A stretch of DNA of 27,393 nt from Opitutia bacterium UBA3151 (GTDB lineage Bacteria > Verrucomicrobiota > Verrucomicrobiia > Opitutales > Seribacteraceae): contig DEYT01000118.1 in the NCBI GenBank assembly GCA_002364975.1, positions 7,903-35,295 on the forward strand, read 5' to 3'. How positions within the stretch are numbered: the stretch's first letter is position 1; every line of letters begins with the position of its first letter. The position numbers and the translations under genes are program-made. Under the pieces are notes generated by a model that was not told the origin of the DNA, ran no database searches, and saw only the letters and a program-made list of their open reading frames with translations. Below are positions 21,503 through 27,393 of this stretch, one piece after another.

Positions 21503-23559
21503 AGAACTATATTTTAGGATTCATATTCCTGTTCCTTGCATTCTATTTAATTATGCAACAAGAACCACCCCGTGAATTTGAAAGTGTGCCAAAATTTGAA
21601 GATTTTAACGAGAGCTTTTCATCGGATCAAACTTTGTCTTTTAAGTCGGCTAACCCAAGCATTACAGATGAAAATGTAAGTGTACCTTCAGAAAACTTTG
21701 ACTCCATAATTAATCTAAGCGAAGAATCTCTTGAAGAGGTTTTAGGAAACGAGCATTCTAGTTTGGTTTTTTCCAACCACACCGGTGGTATTCGCGAGAT
21801 AAAAATCAATGAACATGATAGGTTAAGCAAGGAATTTTCCATGAAACAAGAAGGCGATCCATTTCTTTCAATTTCGTTCGAAGATGTAAATGGGAATGCC
21901 CAGAAAAATAAAATTCCCGATCCTCGTGGCTTCAAAGCACAAATAAGCAGTGATAGAAATAAAATTACCTACAGGTGGAACTCAAAACAGAACCTCAGTA
22001 TCGAACGCGTTTTTTGGAGAAAATCAAATGAAAGTTATGTTTTTCATCATCAAACAAAAATTTCCAATTTGGGAAAACAACCTTTAAATCTTGAACGGAT
22101 GAGGTTGCATCTGGGTTCTGCTTTTCAAATTCCCAGGATGTATAATCCTTTCGATAATGCTTCCACTTACCTAAATGTTGGATACTTCAATGCTGGACCT
22201 GCAATACCTGAGGGATGTTCTTGTGCCTATTGCAGCGGTCGAATCGATGGAGAAGCCGACGAATTTATTCAAGTCAATGAGATGGGAGCTAGCGGAAAAA
22301 TGGTCACCCGATATCTTTCGCAAGCCCGATGGGCATGCGTAAATAACCAGTTCTTTGTTAATTTGGTTCGTCCAAACAAGGACATGGCGGATGTTCGAAT
22401 CTATGGAAGCACCCTCCAAAGAAATGATTCAACCGAGGGGGCTGAGATTCTTGGTGTAACTGGTGCTATGTCATTTCCAGTAGGGCTATTGTCACCAGGT
22501 GAGTCTAAGTCATATGAATTTGCGATTTATTCCGGCCCTAAAGATTATATGGGTTTAAAAAGCTTGGGTGGAGAGCAGAAAAAAGTGATGCAATTTGGTA
22601 TATTTTGGTGGATTTCTGAGCCTCTTAGCTGGGCACTCAATTACCTCAGAGATTTGTTGTTTGGAAGCTATGGTTTTGGAATTATTGTTCTCACAATTTT
22701 AGTTAAATTACTTCTTTGGCCTCTCACTGCGCAAGCGACTCGATCCCAAAAGAAAATGCAGGCACTGCAGGGTCCGATGGCAAAATTAAGGGAAAAACAC
22801 AAGGGTAACTCTCAGAAAGTGAATCAGGAAATGATGAAGTTCTACAAAGAACATAAAGTCAATCCCTTCGCCGGTTGCTGGCCAATCCTTATCCAAATAC
22901 CAATATTTCTGGGAATGTTCTGGATGCTCCGTTCTGCTTCTGAACTTTACGGTCAAGGCTTTCTTTGGGCACATGATCTTTCCGAGCAAGATAATATATC
23001 AACCATACAAGGCTTTTCTCTTAATTTATTACCAATCTTTATGGTCGCTACGCAATGGTATCAAATGAGGCTCAACCCCATGCAAATGGGTCCTGAAATG
23101 AGTGAGGCCCAGAGGCTCAACGCAAAGATGATGAGGTTTATGCCTTTTATGTTTTTGGTCTTCCTGTACTTCTTCTCTTCTGCTTTGGTGCTTTATTGGA
23201 CGATACAAAACCTGATGACTATCCTGCAAACATTGATCACCAAAACGAAGTTGGAAAACGATCCGAAAAGCAAAATCAGTCCGAATGATGAAATCAAACT
23301 AGAAAATGATGAAAAACTTCTGGAAGCGAATACTATTTCGGAAGAAGAAAGAAAAAACAGGAATCTTTTAGGACTCAAAATTAAAGGATCCATTAACCGT
23401 AAGGTTTTGGAAGAAAATTATAAAACAAGAATGCGCAATTATGAGGAAAGTAAACTTGAGACCATGAGTGCCAGTAAGCGAAGAACTTCTTTGCAGAAAA
23501 AAGAAAGATTGCAAAAGGCCTACGATTATCTAAAGGCACTCTTAAACAAGGAATCTTGA
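21499..23559 (+). CDS. yidC: Membrane protein insertase YidC with C-terminal degenerate J-like domain
   Basis: 686 residues. YidC inserts and folds inner-membrane proteins, alone or with SecYEG. TM1 (1-19) is followed by a large periplasmic beta domain (about 40-350) and then the five-helix Oxa1 core (about 370-575). In the first core helix the groove-lining Arg (E. coli R366) is Lys (K403 in ILVKLLLWPLT). The periplasmic domain has a Cys cluster (C240, C242, C245) plus C280. After the core, an acidic linker leads to a basic extension (622-686, net charge about +9). Its pattern LLGL, NYKTRM-x2-Y and KAYDYL matches helices I-III of a J-domain, but HPD is replaced by EES (649-651). Loss of HPD means it should not activate Hsp70 in the usual way. 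Ribosome binding is an alternative role. Confidence 0.95.
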   Translation: MKNYILGFIFLFLAFYLIMQQEPPREFESVPKFEDFNESFSSDQTLSFKSANPSITDENVSVPSENFDSIINLSEESLEEVLGNEHSSLVFSNHTGGIREIKINEHDRLSKEFSMKQEGDPFLSISFEDVNGNAQKNKIPDPRGFKAQISSDRNKITYRWNSKQNLSIERVFWRKSNESYVFHHQTKISNLGKQPLNLERMRLHLGSAFQIPRMYNPFDNASTYLNVGYFNAGPAIPEGCSCAYCSGRIDGEADEFIQVNEMGASGKMVTRYLSQARWACVNNQFFVNLVRPNKDMADVRIYGSTLQRNDSTEGAEILGVTGAMSFPVGLLSPGESKSYEFAIYSGPKDYMGLKSLGGEQKKVMQFGIFWWISEPLSWALNYLRDLLFGSYGFGIIVLTILVKLLLWPLTAQATRSQKKMQALQGPMAKLREKHKGNSQKVNQEMMKFYKEHKVNPFAGCWPILIQIPIFLGMFWMLRSASELYGQGFLWAHDLSEQDNISTIQGFSLNLLPIFMVATQWYQMRLNPMQMGPEMSEAQRLNAKMMRFMPFMFLVFLYFFSSALVLYWTIQNLMTILQTLITKTKLENDPKSKISPNDEIKLENDEKLLEANTISEEERKNRNLLGLKIKGSINRKVLEENYKTRMRNYEESKLETMSASKRRTSLQKKERLQKAYDYLKALLNKES

Positions 23560-23569
23560 CATAGAACTT

Positions 23570-23575
23570 TATAAT
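23570..23575 (+). promoter_or_regulatory. Candidate -10 (TATAAT) before yebC
   Basis: A perfect TATAAT lies 16 nt before the yebC ATG, in the short gap after yidC. No -35 sits at 16-18 bp; the TTGACA at 23556-23561 is only 8 bp away. A weak internal promoter is possible. Confidence 0.25.
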
Positions 23576-23591
23576 CTTTCAAATTTTCTCC

Positions 23592-24347
23592 ATGTCAGGA
23601 CACAGTAAATGGGCAACAACTAAAAGGCATAAAGCTGCGGTCGACGCAAAGAGGGGAAAAATTTTTAGCGTTATAAGTAAAGAGATTACTCTTGCAGCTC
23701 GGGATGGTGGAAAGGATGCAGAATTCAACCCTAGACTGAGAACACTGATAACTAAGGCAAAGCAGTCGAACATGCCGGCCGATAACATTGTCCGTGCGAT
23801 TAAGAAAGGTACGGGCGAATTAGGTGGGGTAATAATCGAAGAACTTCTTTATGAGGGTTACGCACCAGGGGGAGTAGGATTGATGGTGGAAGTAACCACC
23901 GACAACAAAAATAGATCAGCATCGGAAGTGAGGAGCACTTTTTCAAAGAGTGGAGGTAATCTTGCCGGTGCTGGTGCGTTGGCTTTCAACTTTAAGAGAA
24001 AAGGACAATTCCTTATCGCTCGTGAAAAAATGGATGAAGATTCTATAACCGAAATTGCACTGGAGAACGATGCCGAAGATGTAATTTCCGGAAATGAACA
24101 TTATGAAATCATCTGTGAGACCAGCGAATATGACGCCTTGGCTGAAGCTTTCGAAGAGGCAGGGATTACTCCTGATTCATCTGAATTAGCTTACATTCCA
24201 AATAATGTTGTACCCATCGCAGAGGAAGAAATAGCTCGAAAGATATTCAAATTAGTGGATGCTTTAGAAGAACTAGAGGATGTTAAATCCGTCCATGGGA
24301 ATTATGACATAGAGGAGCCTTTGCTTCAGAGGATCATGTCCCAATAA
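23592..24347 (+). CDS. yebC: YebC/PmpR family protein
   Basis: 251 residues, as usual for the family. The start MSGHSKWATTKRHKAAVDAK is the hallmark N-terminus, followed by NPRLRTLITKAKQSNMPADN and LLYEGYAPGGVGLMVEVTTD, the best-conserved blocks. Members were described as transcription regulators, and several have been linked to ribosome stalling relief at proline motifs. The protein is cytoplasmic. It follows yidC by 32 bp and precedes metXW by 40 bp on the same strand, so it may be in that transcription unit. No Shine-Dalgarno precedes the ATG. Confidence 0.96.
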   Translation: MSGHSKWATTKRHKAAVDAKRGKIFSVISKEITLAARDGGKDAEFNPRLRTLITKAKQSNMPADNIVRAIKKGTGELGGVIIEELLYEGYAPGGVGLMVEVTTDNKNRSASEVRSTFSKSGGNLAGAGALAFNFKRKGQFLIAREKMDEDSITEIALENDAEDVISGNEHYEIICETSEYDALAEAFEEAGITPDSSELAYIPNNVVPIAEEEIARKIFKLVDALEELEDVKSVHGNYDIEEPLLQRIMSQ

Positions 24348-24387
24348 TTCGGTTATTTGCTCGATCTTTGAGCCAGAATCCAAACCG

Positions 24388-26175
24388 ATGATACATTCAG
24401 ATAAAACGCACATATCACAAGACCAAGAGCTCAGACAGGTTGAGGAAAAGAAATTTCTTCTCTCGGAACCTTTCAAGTTAGAGAATGGAGAACTTTCAAG
24501 CCTTGAAATTGCTTACGAAAGCTATGGAAGCCTGAACCAAGAACGGACTAATTGTATCTTGCTCTGCCATGCACTTACTGGAGATCATCATGCGGCTGGA
24601 TACCACGAAGGAGATGAAAAGCCTGGTTGGTGGAACCATTTAATTGGTCCTGGAAAACCAATAGACACAAATATTTTTTTTGTGGTATGTTCAAATTGCT
24701 TGGGCGCATGTGGAGGATCAACGGGTCCTGCAAGTAAAAGTTTTGACGATACTTCCAAGATTTATGGTATGGGTTTTCCGGATTTTACAATCAAAGATAT
24801 GATCCGTGCCCAAAAAGCATTGCTGGATTTTCTTGAAGTGAACAATATTGAGGCGGTTATTGGGGGAAGCATGGGAGGGATGCAAGCACTTCAATGGATT
24901 GTTGAATTTCCAGAGTTTGTACAAAAAGCACTCGTTATAGCTGCTACCTCCAGACACAGTGCTCAAACGATCGCTTTCAATGAAGTTGGAAGACGTTCTA
25001 TTCAGGGAGATCCGCTTTGGAACAAGGGAGATTATAGCCAAGGTTCTGGGCCTGATATTGGTTTAGCAGTTGCGAGGATGATGGCTCACATAACTTATCT
25101 TTCAGACGAGGGTATGGAGGATAAATTCGGAAGGGATCAACCCATTGATTCAACCCATAATTTTGAATTTAAAGTAGAGAGTTATTTAGATCATCAAGGG
25201 AAGAAGTTTGTAGATCGCTTTGATGCCAATACCTACATTAAGCTTACCAAGGCACTTGATCGGTTTGATTTAGTCGGCGATCAAGGCTTGGATAATTCTT
25301 TGAGTCATGTGAAGTCAAAGGTACTGGTAATTGCATTCACTAGCGATTGGTTGTATACCCCAGAGCAAAATAAGGAAATAGTGAACGCTATGTTGCGGAT
25401 TGGTAAAGATGCTTCTTATTTGGAATTAGATCATAAGCATGGGCATGATTCTTTCTTAATTAATTCCCCAGATTTTTTACGAACGGTTTCAGCTTTTTTG
25501 ATTGGGAAAACGGAGGAAGATAAAAAAGAAAAACGGAATTCGGGTAGTACTCATTCCCGTTATGATGTAAAAAAAGAAGCTGATTTTAAGATTATTGATG
25601 ACTGGGTGGAACCAAGTTCCAAAGTACTTGACCTAGGTTGTGGAAAAGGAGCTCTTTTGGAATATTTAAGAGATACTAAAGATGTATTTGGACTTGGCGT
25701 TGATTATGATTTGAATAAGGCAACATCATGTGTAGCAAGAGGGGTTACCGTTTGTCAGGAAGATATCAGGAAAGTACTCTCAAATTTGAAGGATAATTCT
25801 TTTGATTGGGTTATTTTTTCAAGAATGGTGGAAGAACTCGAAGAACCAGGAAAAGTTATCTTAGAAGCACTTCGAGTAGGGAAACGAGTAGCGATTAGCT
25901 TTGTAAATTATTCTTATTGGAAAAATCGTTATCGTTTCCTTCGCTCAGGAGTTCGTATTCGTAATGAAGTATATCCAGATCCATGGGAAACAAGTAAGTT
26001 ACGAAATTATTTTTCAGTCCGTGATTTTGAGCTTTTTTGTAAGGATATGAGGACAGAAAAGATCGAGTTTTCAATTGGACGAAAGGTTTTTCACCGAGGG
26101 GACTGGGTAAAAACCTGCAAATTTCTTCCTAATTTGCGTGCAGGCTTGGCAATTTACGAATTAATTAAGAAATAA
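24388..26175 (+). CDS. metX: Fused homoserine O-acetyltransferase (MetX) - MetW
   Basis: 595 residues in one frame. Residues about 25-372 are MetX, an alpha/beta-hydrolase that acylates homoserine in methionine synthesis. The nucleophile is S161 in GGSMGGMQ, with D320 in SDWLYTP and H353 in HGHDSFL; LCHALTGDHHAAG (59-71) and GACGGSTGPAS (106-116) are family blocks. A charged linker (about 373-388) joins MetW (about 389-595), a methyltransferase-fold protein with motif I VLDLGCGKGALLEYL (413-427) and the MetW-type segments YWKNRYRFLRSG and WETSKLRNYFSVRDFELFC. MetX and MetW are usually separate, adjacent genes; MetW is reported to support MetX activity. Acetyl versus succinyl use cannot be read by eye. 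Confidence 0.94.
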   Translation: MIHSDKTHISQDQELRQVEEKKFLLSEPFKLENGELSSLEIAYESYGSLNQERTNCILLCHALTGDHHAAGYHEGDEKPGWWNHLIGPGKPIDTNIFFVVCSNCLGACGGSTGPASKSFDDTSKIYGMGFPDFTIKDMIRAQKALLDFLEVNNIEAVIGGSMGGMQALQWIVEFPEFVQKALVIAATSRHSAQTIAFNEVGRRSIQGDPLWNKGDYSQGSGPDIGLAVARMMAHITYLSDEGMEDKFGRDQPIDSTHNFEFKVESYLDHQGKKFVDRFDANTYIKLTKALDRFDLVGDQGLDNSLSHVKSKVLVIAFTSDWLYTPEQNKEIVNAMLRIGKDASYLELDHKHGHDSFLINSPDFLRTVSAFLIGKTEEDKKEKRNSGSTHSRYDVKKEADFKIIDDWVEPSSKVLDLGCGKGALLEYLRDTKDVFGLGVDYDLNKATSCVARGVTVCQEDIRKVLSNLKDNSFDWVIFSRMVEELEEPGKVILEALRVGKRVAISFVNYSYWKNRYRFLRSGVRIRNEVYPDPWETSKLRNYFSVRDFELFCKDMRTEKIEFSIGRKVFHRGDWVKTCKFLPNLRAGLAIYELIKK

Positions 26176-26192
26176 GATTAGTATAGTATAGT

Positions 26193-27134
26193 TTATCCAC
26201 GGTTCCACTTGTAGGCAGAAGCATAACCCCATGCGATACCAACAATGAGCCCACCCGCATGGCAGAAGTTAGCGATAGTACCATAACCATCGAATATACC
26301 GGTAAATCCCAAAAGAAAGAAAGCAAACATTATGAGCGCGATAGTTGGGTCTAAGCGAAAACCATCTGCTGGATCGAGTTTGCATTTAATCCATACATAA
26401 CCACCCAAACCGAAAATTACACCCGACATTCCCCCAATAGTTGTAATATCTGACATGGTCATTACTCCACTAGCAATAAGCTCTCTCATTTCTCCAGGGG
26501 GTTGAAGATAATATTCGATGTACAAATACTCGCAATAGTTCGAGACAGCAGCCAAAATTAAGACAAATGTTATGAAAAACTTGGCCCCTTTCCTTTTTTC
26601 TATTTGGGTGCCTAAATCATACAGCCACCACATGTTGAAAAATATGTGCAAGGGACCAAAATGGATGAATATTGGGGTAATCAATCTCCATAATTGGCCC
26701 TCCATTATGCGAGAATCGATTTTTAATGGACTTACCATGGCGTCGAGATTTCCCATGCCTGAAAAAAGAAAAAAGAGTACAGAAGTTATTATAATTGAAA
26801 GGGTATAAGTTCCGACTTTTCGATCTTGCGTTTGCCACTGTTTTCTTAAGTCGAATTGTTTAAAACCTGCAGTCTTTTTTGGAATCTTTGCTTCGATTGC
26901 ATCGTCTGGTTTTTTCAGCTTATTTTTAATCTTAAATTTCGGGTCGCCTGGGTTCCCCAAAAATAAATCCATATCAGTTTGTGCATTAGGAACTGAATCT
27001 TCATCTGCTACCCAGATCGACCAAGCATTTTGGCTGTCTTCTTTTTCAAGAGATGAATCAACACCCTTTTCTTTCAAATAGTTCCAAAATTGAAGGGCTT
27101 CTTTTTCAAATTCAAAAATTCCGATTCTGCGCAT
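26193..27134 (-). CDS. glpG: Rhomboid intramembrane serine protease, GlpG type
   Basis: 313 residues. The N-terminal cytosolic domain (about 1-75) resembles that of GlpG: Ala-x-x-Phe-x-x-Tyr-Leu near residue 13, then WVADEDS and FLGNPGDPKF, close to the E. coli 'FLENPADPRY'. A linker leads to a six-helix rhomboid core (about 108-310). The catalytic dyad is S237 in GGMSG and H292 in NFCHAGG. H158, H163 and N167 in HFGPLHIFFN match GlpG H145, H150 and N154. The enzyme cuts membrane proteins within the bilayer; its substrates are unknown. It stands alone and converges on metXW with 17 bp between stops. No SD sequence is visible. Confidence 0.94.
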   Translation of the reverse strand: MRRIGIFEFEKEALQFWNYLKEKGVDSSLEKEDSQNAWSIWVADEDSVPNAQTDMDLFLGNPGDPKFKIKNKLKKPDDAIEAKIPKKTAGFKQFDLRKQWQTQDRKVGTYTLSIIITSVLFFLFSGMGNLDAMVSPLKIDSRIMEGQLWRLITPIFIHFGPLHIFFNMWWLYDLGTQIEKRKGAKFFITFVLILAAVSNYCEYLYIEYYLQPPGEMRELIASGVMTMSDITTIGGMSGVIFGLGGYVWIKCKLDPADGFRLDPTIALIMFAFFLLGFTGIFDGYGTIANFCHAGGLIVGIAWGYASAYKWNRG

Positions 27135-27219
27135 ATTGAATAACCCTAGAAAGAGAATAGTGTAGAGAATCTAGTTGTAAGAAAAAGCATACATTCGGGT
27201 ACTTTAAGAATTCATTGAT

Positions 27220-27231
27220 GTTTTCGAAAAC
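27220..27231. promoter_or_regulatory. Perfect 12-bp palindrome upstream of glpG
   Basis: GTTTTCGAAAAC is its own reverse complement, about 86 bp upstream of the glpG ATG, in the 259-bp stretch 27135-27393. It could be an operator for glpG or for a gene beyond the window. The remainder of that stretch shows no convincing gene, tRNA or terminator. Confidence 0.3.
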
Positions 27232-27393
27232 GAGCAAGCGAAATATTACACTCGGATAGAGGAGCACAAGAAATTTCGTCAGTAAATGAAAAGCAATCAC
27301 GTGTAAAAAGTAAGAGATTTGGTGAAGGAATTAAAATCATTTTAAAAGCAATAAAGATGATGTAAGTAAAACAGCGTTGGAAAGTGGAAAAAT

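Noticed and set aside
23556..23575. TTGACA and TATAAT as a consensus promoter before yebC
   Set aside because: The two hexamers are only 8 bp apart, about half the spacing a sigma70 promoter needs. Only the -10 is kept, at low confidence.
24348..24387. SAM riboswitch before metXW
   Set aside because: The 40-bp gap is far too short and has no conserved helices.
27112..27300. Minus-strand 62-codon open frame upstream of glpG
   Set aside because: Overlaps the glpG start in another frame, no recognisable features.

Overview
The window is a chromosomal segment of an AT-rich Gram-negative bacterium, most likely an uncultured Verrucomicrobiota related to Opitutae. It has outer-membrane genes (bamA, ompH/skp, lpxD). 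It also has a double-length, four-ATPase UvrA like that of chlamydiae, a planctomycete/verrucomicrobial-type cytochrome (PSCyt1) joined to leucine-rich repeats, and a DUF5069 protein. No plasmid, phage, insertion-sequence or CRISPR features are visible, and almost all of the DNA is coding. The phylum call is an inference from gene content; there is no rRNA here to confirm it.

Layout. Positions 1-6689 (+): the 3' end of dnaB, then bamA, ompH/skp, lpxD, prs and a DegP/HtrA protease. This tightly spaced block mixes replication, envelope assembly, PRPP synthesis and periplasmic quality control. Positions 6701-8905 (-): pyrE and a secreted cytochrome-LRR-Cys-cluster fusion. Positions 8931-11499: a small membrane protein (+), an MsbA-like ABC exporter (-) and a DUF5069 protein (+). 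Positions 11508-14006 (-): a membrane-anchored GAF/PP2C phosphatase with a STAS protein (a partner-switching pair without its kinase), and a peroxiredoxin. Positions 14158-20858: tyrS (+) converging on the giant uvrA (-), with tRNA-Glu upstream of uvrA. Positions 20976-26175 (+): rpmH-rnpA-yidC, then yebC and a metX-metW fusion. Positions 26193-27134 (-): a GlpG rhomboid protease. Positions 27135-27393 hold no convincing gene.

Most notable: YidC carries a basic C-terminal domain that reads like a J-domain without the HPD motif, reminiscent of the Pam16 arrangement at a mitochondrial translocon. MetX and MetW are fused into one 595-residue protein. The four-ATPase UvrA has Walker-B Asp replaced by Glu only in its fourth site. 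A PSCyt1 haem domain, LRRs and a YHS/TRASH-like Cys cluster share one secreted protein. TyrRS has TFGH in place of HIGH. Across the window essentially no start codon has a Shine-Dalgarno sequence, and three genes have a -10-like hexamer exactly 8 nt before the start codon, which suggests leaderless transcripts.
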